Assembly: GCA_045641625.1 (NCBI GenBank) | Contig: JAZUHH010000017.1 | Span: 62,001-126,000, forward strand | Origin: UBA1723 sp045641625 | Lineage (GTDB): Bacteria > Bacteroidota > Bacteroidia > Bacteroidales > Paludibacteraceae | Length of the DNA stretch: 64,000 nt | Direction: 5' to 3' | Part shown: piece by piece, positions 23,472 through 33,473 of the stretch | Numbering within the stretch: the stretch's first letter is position 1 | Layout: every line of letters begins with the position of its first letter | Position numbers and translations under genes: made by a program | The notes under the pieces: generated by a model | What the model was told of the DNA's origin: nothing | Database searches by the model: none | Seen by the model: only the letters and a program-made list of their open reading frames with translations

Positions 23472-26400
23472 TTACTGTCTCAACAATGTAAAGTGACCTA
23501 CGTAAGTCTTCTGGATCTCAGAGATCTGAACTTCATACCAGTAGTCTGTACTTGGCAAAGGATTTCCGTTGTAAGTACCATCCCATCCTTCAGTATCGCC
23601 AGCCTTGTACTGGGCAACTGTCTTACCCCAACGGTCGAACACTCGGACAATAGCGTTTGGATAAGCGTCAGCCAATACCTGGTTGAAGAAATTATCGTTA
23701 ACATTATCTCCGTTAGGAGAAATCTCCTTCTGGAACACCACCATTGGCGAATTGATACGGAACTTGTGAGTCAACTTACAGTTTGCTGCATCGACAATAA
23801 GAACCTCATGGTCGCCATACTCCAATTCCTTAATAGCAGAAGAAACGTCCTCAGCTTCATTGTCTCCATCGACTATGAACTGGAAAGGAGCAGTACCTGT
23901 ACCGGACTCAAGAACGATCTCGACATTACGGTAGCTTAGAGAGTCAACTGACTGGATCTTCGGTGCCAAAGTAATGACTGTTGCGTGTGTAGCAGTAGCC
24001 TTACAAGCTCCACGCTCCATATCTACGAAGAACTCTGCGTACTCAGGAACAGGAACTACAGAAATCTTTTCGCCTGTTGGTCTCTTTGTTCCAAGCTGCT
24101 CGTCAGAGTACCACTCGTACTTAGTTGCATGGAATGAAGAAGCATCCAAATCAAGTGTACTTCCCTCACAAGAGAACTCAGGAGCCACGATCTCACCCTC
24201 AAGAGGCTTGTCAACAATAATTCTAGGGTAATACTCACGAGGCTTACAGAAGTCACTTGTTGCAATCAAAGTATATCTCTTATCCTGGCTGTAACCAGTA
24301 GTAGAGTTGAAATGAGGTCTAATTCTAGCGAATGTCTCAGAGAAGTCCTCAATATCCTCGTCTGCAACCCAATCCAACTTCACATCCTCTGGATAATGCT
24401 TAGTTATTGTAATATCAGTAGCCTCTCCGTCACATAGTCTTTCCTTATCTACTGTCCACTGGATGTCGTAAGCAGGGTGAACTGTAATATACTGAGAATT
24501 TGTCTTGTCCTGATTCTCCTGAGCAGTATAAACGTAAGTAACCTTGTACTCTACCTTCATATTGTCCTTTGGATTAGGAGAGATAGTTGCCTGAAGAAGT
24601 CCGTTTGAAGGAATCATCTTCTTAGCAGAACTAACACCATCGATTATCTCCTCGACAACAAACTTGAACTTATCGCTGTGAAGAATCTTTCCTGTACCAG
24701 TTGTATCGACAGTCAAGATATGGTTTTCTCCGACACACATATCCTCTGCATCAATAGACACCTTCAACTGAAGCAACGCATCAACATAAAGATCAACCTT
24801 GACACTAGTTCCACAGTAATCCTCGTGGTCGATCACTACATTATAATGGTGATCCTTCATTACTGAAGAAGCGACAACATTGTCTCCTGTCAAAACAGTC
24901 TCACCATCTTCCTGCCACTTGATGCCACTTGCAATTTCAGAAGGGTCTGCAGGCACATCGAAAGGAATTGTCATTGCCTTGTCGTCCTCGCGAGTAACTT
25001 CGTACTTAGTTACCAAACCAGAACCTACCTTAATCTTTGGCTTAACAGTTAGAGGAAGACCCTGAGCCACCTTGTCCTCAAATGAACAAGACTCATTTGA
25101 AACCTTGAATGAGTAAACACCTGAATCTGAAACCTTAGCAGGCTTGATCAAAATCTTCTCTCCTGTCTGAGACAATGGAGCAGTCTTGTTGTCATCCAAA
25201 TACCACTCTACTCCATACTTGTCATCCGAAGCATGACTGATAGTCAACTCTGCAGAGAACTCCTCATCCTCACAAATATCAAGTTTAGAATGCTTCTCGT
25301 CAGCCAACGAGATTGAAACGTCCTTGATAGTGAATGTGAACTGAGTCTCACACTCGTTATAGTAAGTCACAACGTATGTACCAATCTTAGCACCGAAGTC
25401 GGCTCCTGAAGGGCTGAACTCACCGCTACCCTTATGTCCCTTATCAGACTGGAATGTAAAGTGAGTGTCTGTGTAATCCACATCAGTGAACTTGACTGTA
25501 ACACTTCCATTACAGCTTGCGAATGTAGGACCACTCTTCTTGTCTGTCACATTATAAGACTTACCAGACTGAGCATTGTTCTTCTCAGTGAATGTCAATG
25601 TAGCCTTAACAAGACCGTCACCAACAAATATCTCATGCTTCTTGTCAGGAGTAATATTCTTACAAGCTCCTGCAGTCACCGCCAAATCAACAACCAAAGT
25701 GTTGTCTGTCTTCTCTAGACCCTTAGCAGTTGTATTGAATACCTTGCTGTTGTCCTTCACTCCAGCCGAAGTGCTCCATGCATAAGTGATCTGCGACTCA
25801 TTCTTGACATTAGTTGTAATCTCAGGAGTAAGTTCTACAGGCACACCTGGACATGTATTAGGATCTCCAACAATTTTGACTTTTAGTTCATCCACAGTAA
25901 CCTTGATCTTTCCCCAGTCAGACTTACAGTCCTCGTTGATTGCATCAAGATGGAAGTAACCCTGAACCTGATAAGTTCCTGCCTCGTCAACTAGAGACGA
26001 TCTGCTCAACTCATTACCAAGATCATCAGCATATACCGCATTAACCTTCAAGATAACCTCATTTGAAACCTCGTAATACTTAGACAAGTCAACCTTATCT
26101 CCCTTACATACAGGCTCTGCATTGTCAGTAGTAAGGATCGGACGAGCATAAACAGTGACCACTAATTCACTCGCAGCACTCTGCGCAGGAACTAAAGCAG
26201 TATGTGTCTCATATCTTTGTCGAACAAAGAATGACTTCTTGTACTCCTTACCTGTGAATGACTTGAACTCTGAAGCGTAATCTTCAAGATTGATTGAAGT
26301 ATATTCTGTAGCATTTTCATTCACTTCTGGATTCTCGTCATACCAAACCAAAGTAAACTTTGATGCAGGCTGTTCGGAAGAAACCTCAGTAATCTTTGCA

Positions 26401-29400
26401 GTCAAAACTGTACTAATTGCAGTAGTAGCATCAGGCTGACAATACTGAAGGTCTTCAACTTCCGGCATCGGATAACCAGAAACTACTATAGTAACCTTCA
26501 CCTTCTTACTCTCACAACCAGTAGTATTGTTTACCTGAGAAACCCAATAAGTCTCTCTCTTGTCTCCCCTATCAGTATCCAAATATGGCTTTGGAGTTGG
26601 CTCGGAAGTTTCAGTTGTACCATCTTCCTTATACCACTTCAAAGTGTGACCAGCAGCAACTACAACAGTTTTGCTCTCCTGAGTCAAAACAGGCTTGAAT
26701 GGTTGCTGATCCTTCATATACTGAACTGTAAAGTTCTTTTCAGAAGTAGGAGTTTCGGTCTTGTTTACATTGATAGTAATAGACTGAACTTTACCATTAC
26801 AAACTGCCGAAGCGAATGTCTCGTTTGTAGGCTTGTTTGCATATGTAGGCATTACATAGAATGTGAATTCTCCTTCGGCATCAATATCTGGAGTCCACTT
26901 GTCCTTCTTAGTTGTGAATGACTCGTCATCCGACCAATACGCCTTAGTGAAATCACCGTCAGTCTTCTCTGTGAACACTAACTCTTCACCCTTGTCGCCG
27001 GCCTCACCGATACAGTAGTCTAACTTGTTAGCACTCAAATCAAGAGTTGCTACGTCATGAACCTTGATAACGACAGGAACCTTTTCACTTTCTGCTCCTG
27101 TAGCTACGTTAGTCTGGCTGACATAGAATGTAGCCTCTCTCTTTCCATCAGCTGTAGCCTCGAAAGAAGGAGCTGTAGGAGAACCAGTTCCCTTTGCTCC
27201 ATCCTTTTGTGCCTCTGAATACCAATTGAACTGATATGAGTTACCATCTTCAGGAGATGACACGTAACTTTCAAGAGAAACAATCTTATCGCCGATACAC
27301 AAACTCTCGTTCTTAACTAGAGGAACAGGAGCATCGTTAATGATTAGAGTAAACTTAACTCTCTTGCTGACACATCCGGTCTCAGTATTAACCTGCTCTG
27401 CCCAGAACGTGAATGTTCCGTCTTTAGCAAGAGAAATATCCTCCTCTGCAGATGATAGAGCTGTCTTGTCAGTCTCCTCCTTATACCACTTTATCACACA
27501 ATCTTTGGCAACCTTATTGACTGCAGCACTCAACGAGTAGTGCTTAGAAGGATCCATAAGCTCTGACTTCTCCTCGATAACATCAGGCTCCTCTGTAGAG
27601 TTTACTGTGATAACCAATGTCTGAGTTGGACCTTCACATCCTGTTTTGTCATCAGTGACAGTATAGTCAAATGTGGCAGACTCAGTCATTTTTATTACTG
27701 CAGTCGGCTCAGTCACCCAAGTAATAGTCTTTCCATCTATTGCGAAAGTTGGCTCCTCTTCTAAAGTACCCACACAGAACTCAATCCACTTAAGAGTATC
27801 TAGAGGAGCAGGATGAGCTATGACCTTGATAGAGTCGAACTGGAAACAAGCAGAAGCCTCTGCCTTTTCGTTGTCTCTAACCATCACATAGTACATCTTC
27901 TCTACATCTTCCTCAATATCTTCACTACCAGCAACAGTAGCCCAATCAGTCTGCAGAACCAAAGATGAAGCATTTCCCTTTTCCAATGCCTTGGCATCAT
28001 CCAAGTCATCAAGCTGGTCAAACCAAAGAACATCAAAAGTCTTTCCTGCATCAACACCTTCGTACATCAACTTATTTATATTAAGGGTAACCTTAGGTGT
28101 CTCCTTACACAACTCAAGAACCTTATTGCCTTTTGTGTCCTTGTCAGCGGCCTCACTGTTGACAATGATAGAAACTCTGTTACCGTCTCTGTCAAGATCA
28201 GGCTTCTTGCATGGAGGACAACCATAACGGGCAGACAACAAGATACGACCGCAATCATAATCTGTCATCTTACCGAATGTAATGTTCCAGAAAATATTAT
28301 CTCGACCTGGATTGGCAGTAGTCAAGCCATTAGAAGTAGAACCGACAGCCTTGATACCGAACTTCTCAGAATCTAGGTACGGAGTTCCATACATTACGCT
28401 ATTAGATCCATCTCCTGCAGGAGCTAATTTCTCAGTATAGAAACCTCCGTTATTGATAGTAATTTCAGCGGCAAGAATATATTCTGAACCACGAGCGGAA
28501 TTAACAGGTAAGACCATATCACAAATGACTTTACACTCTTGCACACCATCAACCTTATTCAAAGTAAATGTCTGTTTCTTGCCTCTTGCAAACTCAGAAC
28601 CCAAAGTATATCCAGAATTTGTTTCTGAACCTCCTCTTAGGATAATAGGAGTCACTATCAACGTTCCAGGCTGATCCTGAAGACCAGCTGCAAAGATTGA
28701 GAAACTCTTCAACTCGGCAGGAGATGTCATGCTGATAATCTGAGTAAAACTACCATAATAGTTTCCTGCTGCAGCTGTAGGAGTTTTTTTCTCCAACAAC
28801 TTTGTTTCGAACTGAGTAATATCCTCAATCCAAACATTGTATATAGTATCATTCGAATCCTCGTCCTTATTATCAACAATCTCCTCGATCAAATTACCAG
28901 GAACACAGAATTTTATTTCACCTCCATTACCTGTTGTATTCACAACGATAGTTTCGCCAGCAACATCTACCAAGGTGTCTTTGCTTGTTGCTGTAGCGAA
29001 TGCGGCAAACGTAACCTTATCTGTCGCCTTCTTATAGAACTTGTCATTTACTACGGCCTCGAAACATATTGTTTCTGTCTTAGCAGGTCTCATAGGCTCT
29101 GCTGCACACTGCATATCCGTAATGACAGTATCTACAGGCATATCCATATCATTGACCTCGATCTCAACCTCAGAAGGTTCACAAGCGTCACATGGGATAT
29201 TAGCTCCGACATAATATGCGATAACCTTATACCTACCTGGCTTTGTAATCAGAATCTTAGCTTTATTGTATGGGTCAGAGTCATAGCTTCTGTCGTATAT
29301 ATAGTTACCAGCGGCACCCTTCTTGATATCGGAAGTATTAAGCTTTTCGTCATTATAGTACCACTCGATATAATATCTGTCCTCCTTTCCAATAGGCACA

Positions 29401-30827
29401 ACATATCCACAATCAAGCTCGATTTCCTCGCCAGGACACTTATTGATGTCAATCATGAACACAGAAGGGCACACATCCTGAATTTCACAAGGGATAGTTT
29501 CAATCTTCTTCAAGCACGTTACCAAATCACATTTGGTACCGATACCAAGCTGACCAAGGTTATTCAATCCCCATGTATAATATTCATCCTTGTCGTTTAC
29601 CATAAAGTCGAAGTTATCTCCACGGGAAATAGCAACTGCGTTCTTTACAGTATCACCTCTCTGATCGCATGTTCCTTCCTTACAATAAAATGCAAATATA
29701 GGATTTCCGTTTGATGATTTAGCTGTAGCCTTGGGATCTGGAGCAACACCTCCATCGGAACCATCGTTTACTCCCCAGTATAGAAGATAACCCTCCTTAG
29801 TAATCGCAGCACCATGACCACGACCACCGATAACCTGAGTTACATCTGTCAAATATGCTTCACCAGAAATAGCTTTGTAATCTCCGGAACTAACCTTCTT
29901 AGCTCGTCCAGATCCTTGGTCAGGAGCGATACCGGCACTACCTCCCCAGGCATTTCCCCATCCCCAAACAAAACCATCGTTAGTCACTGCAAAACCACAC
30001 ACGTCTCCTGCAGCGGACATACGAATGTTTTCAAGAGGAGTGGCGTCTTCAGCTTTCAAAACAGGCACCGCATATGCGAGTGCAGCAGAACCTGTCAAAC
30101 TGTTTCCGTTCCAGTTACCAATAGAATAAAGCTTACCGTCAGCCGTTCTCATCAACACATTATCGTCACCTCCTGAAATATGAGTAATGTTCTCAATTGG
30201 ATTTCCAGCTTTATCTCTCACATAAGTAGGTACATAGACATCATCAGGATTAGTAATCCAAGATCCCTTGTTCCACTCAGGCTTACCCCAACAAACAACC
30301 CTATCATCCTCTGTTATGGCAAAACCTTGTCTTGTACTACCAGCAACCCATTTCACACCTCCGAGATACTTTCCTCCAGGCTTTCCCTCCTCATCATAAC
30401 CAATTTCAACTTCACCCTTCAATACAGGAACTGGGAATTTAACTGTATTGCCTGCATTTGCTCCCTGTCCACAAGCACCTGACTGGTTATCTCCCCAAGC
30501 ATAAACCACCTTATGACATGAAAGGGCAAGATTGAACGCTCCGGAACCGGCAGTAACCTGACTGAATGTCAAATTATTTGTCTTTACCTGTGCAGGCAAC
30601 GACACAAACTTGTCTCCTGCCAAACCTCCGAACTTAGGATCTTGCGGATCGATTCCCAAATATGGACCACCTGTACTACCCATATTGTTTCCCCAGGTAT
30701 ATAGATATCCCTGGGCACAAATAATCAAACCGTGATCATTACCACCGGAAATGGTCATACTCTGTGAGAAAGCCTTTCCCACAGCAGCAAAAAGCATTAA
30801 CAGCGCTATATAAAAACGTTTTTTCAT
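23472..30827 (-). CDS. Giant secreted RCC1-propeller / Ig-repeat protein with T9SS type B domain
   Basis: A 2451-residue protein with a signal peptide (about 1-22, cleaved after AFSQ). Residues 23-440 contain seven RCC1-type blades, each marked by a WG motif or relic (Trp at 45, 111, 180, 290, 351 and 419, with SIGN at 235-238). This predicts a complete seven-bladed propeller. The long middle (about 450-2350) is a string of Ig/PKD-like beta modules with paired Cys and recurring motifs such as WYKE and TGCES(K). Residues 2365-2451 (ISPNGDNVND..., RVFDRWGK, GWDGTYNG) form the gliding-motility-type C-terminal domain of T9SS type B cargo. Probably a cell-surface or exported adhesin; function unknown. 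It is monocistronic with its own promoter and terminator. Confidence 0.85.
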   Translation of the reverse strand: MKKRFYIALLMLFAAVGKAFSQSMTISGGNDHGLIICAQGYLYTWGNNMGSTGGPYLGIDPQDPKFGGLAGDKFVSLPAQVKTNNLTFSQVTAGSGAFNLALSCHKVVYAWGDNQSGACGQGANAGNTVKFPVPVLKGEVEIGYDEEGKPGGKYLGGVKWVAGSTRQGFAITEDDRVVCWGKPEWNKGSWITNPDDVYVPTYVRDKAGNPIENITHISGGDDNVLMRTADGKLYSIGNWNGNSLTGSAALAYAVPVLKAEDATPLENIRMSAAGDVCGFAVTNDGFVWGWGNAWGGSAGIAPDQGSGRAKKVSSGDYKAISGEAYLTDVTQVIGGRGHGAAITKEGYLLYWGVNDGSDGGVAPDPKATAKSSNGNPIFAFYCKEGTCDQRGDTVKNAVAISRGDNFDFMVNDKDEYYTWGLNNLGQLGIGTKCDLVTCLKKIETIPCEIQDVCPSVFMIDINKCPGEEIELDCGYVVPIGKEDRYYIEWYYNDEKLNTSDIKKGAAGNYIYDRSYDSDPYNKAKILITKPGRYKVIAYYVGANIPCDACEPSEVEIEVNDMDMPVDTVITDMQCAAEPMRPAKTETICFEAVVNDKFYKKATDKVTFAAFATATSKDTLVDVAGETIVVNTTGNGGEIKFCVPGNLIEEIVDNKDEDSNDTIYNVWIEDITQFETKLLEKKTPTAAAGNYYGSFTQIISMTSPAELKSFSIFAAGLQDQPGTLIVTPIILRGGSETNSGYTLGSEFARGKKQTFTLNKVDGVQECKVICDMVLPVNSARGSEYILAAEITINNGGFYTEKLAPAGDGSNSVMYGTPYLDSEKFGIKAVGSTSNGLTTANPGRDNIFWNITFGKMTDYDCGRILLSARYGCPPCKKPDLDRDGNRVSIIVNSEAADKDTKGNKVLELCKETPKVTLNINKLMYEGVDAGKTFDVLWFDQLDDLDDAKALEKGNASSLVLQTDWATVAGSEDIEEDVEKMYYVMVRDNEKAEASACFQFDSIKVIAHPAPLDTLKWIEFCVGTLEEEPTFAIDGKTITWVTEPTAVIKMTESATFDYTVTDDKTGCEGPTQTLVITVNSTEEPDVIEEKSELMDPSKHYSLSAAVNKVAKDCVIKWYKEETDKTALSSAEEDISLAKDGTFTFWAEQVNTETGCVSKRVKFTLIINDAPVPLVKNESLCIGDKIVSLESYVSSPEDGNSYQFNWYSEAQKDGAKGTGSPTAPSFEATADGKREATFYVSQTNVATGAESEKVPVVIKVHDVATLDLSANKLDYCIGEAGDKGEELVFTEKTDGDFTKAYWSDDESFTTKKDKWTPDIDAEGEFTFYVMPTYANKPTNETFASAVCNGKVQSITINVNKTETPTSEKNFTVQYMKDQQPFKPVLTQESKTVVVAAGHTLKWYKEDGTTETSEPTPKPYLDTDRGDKRETYWVSQVNNTTGCESKKVKVTIVVSGYPMPEVEDLQYCQPDATTAISTVLTAKITEVSSEQPASKFTLVWYDENPEVNENATEYTSINLEDYASEFKSFTGKEYKKSFFVRQRYETHTALVPAQSAASELVVTVYARPILTTDNAEPVCKGDKVDLSKYYEVSNEVILKVNAVYADDLGNELSRSSLVDEAGTYQVQGYFHLDAINEDCKSDWGKIKVTVDELKVKIVGDPNTCPGVPVELTPEITTNVKNESQITYAWSTSAGVKDNSKVFNTTAKGLEKTDNTLVVDLAVTAGACKNITPDKKHEIFVGDGLVKATLTFTEKNNAQSGKSYNVTDKKSGPTFASCNGSVTVKFTDVDYTDTHFTFQSDKGHKGSGEFSPSGADFGAKIGTYVVTYYNECETQFTFTIKDVSISLADEKHSKLDICEDEEFSAELTISHASDDKYGVEWYLDDNKTAPLSQTGEKILIKPAKVSDSGVYSFKVSNESCSFEDKVAQGLPLTVKPKIKVGSGLVTKYEVTREDDKAMTIPFDVPADPSEIASGIKWQEDGETVLTGDNVVASSVMKDHHYNVVIDHEDYCGTSVKVDLYVDALLQLKVSIDAEDMCVGENHILTVDTTGTGKILHSDKFKFVVEEIIDGVSSAKKMIPSNGLLQATISPNPKDNMKVEYKVTYVYTAQENQDKTNSQYITVHPAYDIQWTVDKERLCDGEATDITITKHYPEDVKLDWVADEDIEDFSETFARIRPHFNSTTGYSQDKRYTLIATSDFCKPREYYPRIIVDKPLEGEIVAPEFSCEGSTLDLDASSFHATKYEWYSDEQLGTKRPTGEKISVVPVPEYAEFFVDMERGACKATATHATVITLAPKIQSVDSLSYRNVEIVLESGTGTAPFQFIVDGDNEAEDVSSAIKELEYGDHEVLIVDAANCKLTHKFRINSPMVVFQKEISPNGDNVNDNFFNQVLADAYPNAIVRVFDRWGKTVAQYKAGDTEGWDGTYNGNPLPSTDYWYEVQISEIQKTYVGHFTLLRQ

Positions 30828-30894
30828 GATACGTTATATTTTTCCCTATTATACTATTCTCTTAATACTATCTATCCTAAAATCAACAGATTAG

Positions 30895-30929
30895 GCACAA
30901 TAATCCACACAAAATGCACCATAATCCAT
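30895..30929. repeat. Two direct repeats upstream of the giant gene
   Basis: GCACaATAATCCAc (30895-30908) and GCACcATAATCCAt (30916-30929) share 12 of 14 bases and are offset by 21 bases. They lie just downstream of the predicted transcription start of the giant gene, so they could be a repressor site or an RNA element. Confidence 0.45.
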
Positions 30930-30942
30930 ATCTTTCAAGGGG

Positions 30943-30972
30943 CAAAAATAATCATTTTATTTTATAGAACAA
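30943..30972 (-). promoter_or_regulatory. Putative promoter of the giant RCC1 gene
   Basis: On the minus strand TTG (30970-30972) and TATTTTTG (30943-30950) are 19 bases apart. The untranslated leader would be about 110 bases and would include the direct repeats at 30895-30929. Confidence 0.5.
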
Positions 30973-31009
30973 GAAAAATTGCCATATTTTCGTCCGAAGT
31001 CGGAACCTC

Positions 31010-31675
31010 CTACCACTGTATTTCTTCCAGTCCATGCTGTCTCAAATATGCATTTGCCTTGGAAAAATGCCTGCATCCGAAGAAGCCTCGGTATGCGGAC
31101 AAAGGAGATGGATGCGGAGCCTTTAGAATCAAATGTTTCGATGCATCTATTCGCTTTTCCTTGTCCTGTGCAAAGGCTCCCCACAACATGAACACAAGGT
31201 TCTGGCGCTTGCTTGACAGTTCCTCTATTATTCGGTTCTGCAGTTTTTCCCAACCCATACCCTTGTGGCTCAACGGAGCACCATGGTTTACGGTAAGGAT
31301 TGCATTGGTAAGCAGAACTCCCTGCCTTGCCCATCGTTCAAGGTTGCCGGACTCAGGAATTGGAGCGCCCGTGTCCGAATTGACCTCCTGGAATATGTTT
31401 CTCAAGGAGTCCGGAATCTTTGTTCCGTCCTGAACAGAGAACGCTATTCCGTTGGCCTGGCCTGGATTGAAATAAGGATCCTGACCTATAATAACGACCT
31501 TAACCTTGTCAAAAGGGCAAAGATCATAGGCGGCAAATATGCGGTTAGCAGGCGGGAAGACCGTAACACTCGAAGCATACTGCTTCCTGACAAACTCAGT
31601 AAGCTTGATAAAGTAATCCTTTTCAAACTCATCCTGAAGTAACGTTTTCCAAGACTGCTCTATTTTAACTTCCAT
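31010..31675 (-). CDS. ung: Uracil-DNA glycosylase
   Basis: Family 1 UDG that removes uracil from DNA. The 221-residue protein has the catalytic water-activating loop GQDPY (Asp) and the uracil-pocket segments FSV and LLTNAILTV. The C-terminal Leu loop HPSPLSAYRGFFG is present. The usual His after GQDPY is replaced by Phe (codon TTC): the motif reads GQDPYFNPGQANG, an unusual change at an active-site position. Length is standard. It stands alone; no promoter box or terminator was identified near it. Confidence 0.95.
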   Translation of the reverse strand: MEVKIEQSWKTLLQDEFEKDYFIKLTEFVRKQYASSVTVFPPANRIFAAYDLCPFDKVKVVIIGQDPYFNPGQANGIAFSVQDGTKIPDSLRNIFQEVNSDTGAPIPESGNLERWARQGVLLTNAILTVNHGAPLSHKGMGWEKLQNRIIEELSSKRQNLVFMLWGAFAQDKEKRIDASKHLILKAPHPSPLSAYRGFFGCRHFSKANAYLRQHGLEEIQW

Positions 31676-31878
31676 ATCTTAATCTAACTTGATATCCTTA
31701 TGAATCATTTATTTGCACGCAATTCCCATAATAATCATTGGGCATCTTGTCAACAGATCGGTTTCATTTTTGCGAATATATGAAAAGGAAGTGAATGACA
31801 CGAACCTGATTTTGACATTTTTCCTCTCAGATTTTAATCATACGGGAAACTGCATTTGCCTGAGAATTTTCAAAGTTT

Positions 31879-33468
31879 CTATGGCTTGACAATCTGGCTT
31901 GCCGAGCTTTGACCGTCCACTAGCGAATCAATCTTGGAATCGAAACTGGCGTCCTTGGCAACAACGTCAAGCATCATCTTCTCGTACTCACGCTCCGAAG
32001 GCTTTGGCAAGGATGTCACCAACTCCGGCACATTATAGCTCTTCAAAAAATAGTGGTAGTACAAAGGATTTGTTCTAGGTACGACAAACGGACTCGAAAG
32101 TTCGCCATTGTCGCCAACGTGGAACAGGTATAGTCGCATGTAGTTACCGTTTCCCCTTCTGCTAGCCAGGACAATCCACTTCGAGTTACTGCTCCAAGAA
32201 TGATAGCTGTCAGCCTCTTCGCTGTTCACTTTGCGAGTGTCTATCAGTTTGTTGCCATCCTGCAAATCCATCAATATAAGGTCTGCGGTCTGGTTTGTCT
32301 GGGTGCTCACTCCGAACTTGGACCTTGTAATCGCAAGATACCTGCCGTCAGGAGAAATCTTTGGCATAGTTACCGAAGAATCCTTGTCCGAGAAAGAAAG
32401 GATCTTGCGTGAGTTGCTCCAGCTCTTAGTTGCTTCGTCAAAGTCTATCTGCATCAACTCGTACTTCATATCCTGATAGTTTTCGAATTTGAACACAGTA
32501 TCAGTTGACACGTAGTAAAGGCTTTTGCCGTCAATACTCCATTCAGGGAAGCTCTCCTGCTTGTCCTTGGTGCGGATGATGTTTGTTATACTGTTCTTCT
32601 CGAAGTCGTATAGGACAAGGTCGCTCGCCCAGTCGAACACGTCAAGCTTTCTTGTTCCGATCAAGTGGAACATCTGGCGTGTCAATGCCGAGGACATCGC
32701 TATATATGGCTTGGTCGGATGGATTGACGAATAGGAAGTTCCGTAGGACAAGTCTCCTACCCTTGTATTCACCTTCTTGACCTCTTTTCCGTTTGTAACT
32801 ATCAAGCCTCCAGTTTTGCCTCTGTAGTAGAACATGGAGATGCCGTCCTTCTTCTTTTGGGTATGATGGCAGTTCACACACATCTGGTTGCGGTCGTCAT
32901 GGATTGAATACTGCTTCGAGACTGTTACGATGGGAGTCTCTTCGCAGTTCTCTATATCATAGGCGAACAACCCCATCTTTCCCGATGCCTGGTAGCTTGG
33001 TTCTATCAGACGGTAAGTCAGATACTTGTCTATCGAATCCTTGGATATGTTGAAACTGAATCCCTGATAGAGATAGCATTTGTTCTTGCCGGAAACGGAA
33101 TCCTTTCCAAAGGCTTTGACCTGGACACTAATGCTTGACGAGCCATTCTTTAGTTTTTCCCAATCCGAGCCAGGAATCTTGACCACGCCATTCTCGTCAG
33201 CCTTAATGGTAACATTATGGTTGGAGGAACTGAAATCGGCATACAGGTCTCCCCTATTCTCCTTGATCTGGAAGTTCATAGGTCCTATATTGCAAGGAAT
33301 CAGAGCATTCTTGTACTCAGCGGGATAGATGTTCGGTTCTCCACCATCCTCATAATCATCAATATTGACCGAAGGAACGGAATTGCACTGACACAAGAAC
33401 ATAGCCGAAGCACATGCAAGCATCAGACGGACGAAGATCGGGAATATATTATGACGACAACTTTTCAT
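31879..33468 (-). CDS. Exported beta-propeller protein with a CxxCH haem-type motif
   Basis: A 529-residue protein with an N-terminal membrane/signal segment followed by Cys residues 26 and 28 (poor lipobox FLCQC, so lipidation is uncertain). Residues 197-201 read CVNCH, the c-type haem attachment motif, followed by a second His. Residues about 240-500 carry PD40/TolB-like propeller motifs such as FPEWSIDGKSLYYVS and MPKISPDGRYLAITRS. One haem motif in a TolB-like propeller suggests an envelope electron-transfer or sensing role, but this is inference. It starts five bases after the polytopic membrane gene and is likely co-translated with it. Confidence 0.65.
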   Translation of the reverse strand: MKSCRHNIFPIFVRLMLACASAMFLCQCNSVPSVNIDDYEDGGEPNIYPAEYKNALIPCNIGPMNFQIKENRGDLYADFSSSNHNVTIKADENGVVKIPGSDWEKLKNGSSSISVQVKAFGKDSVSGKNKCYLYQGFSFNISKDSIDKYLTYRLIEPSYQASGKMGLFAYDIENCEETPIVTVSKQYSIHDDRNQMCVNCHHTQKKKDGISMFYYRGKTGGLIVTNGKEVKKVNTRVGDLSYGTSYSSIHPTKPYIAMSSALTRQMFHLIGTRKLDVFDWASDLVLYDFEKNSITNIIRTKDKQESFPEWSIDGKSLYYVSTDTVFKFENYQDMKYELMQIDFDEATKSWSNSRKILSFSDKDSSVTMPKISPDGRYLAITRSKFGVSTQTNQTADLILMDLQDGNKLIDTRKVNSEEADSYHSWSSNSKWIVLASRRGNGNYMRLYLFHVGDNGELSSPFVVPRTNPLYYHYFLKSYNVPELVTSLPKPSEREYEKMMLDVVAKDASFDSKIDSLVDGQSSASQIVKP

Positions 33469-33473
33469 AGAAG

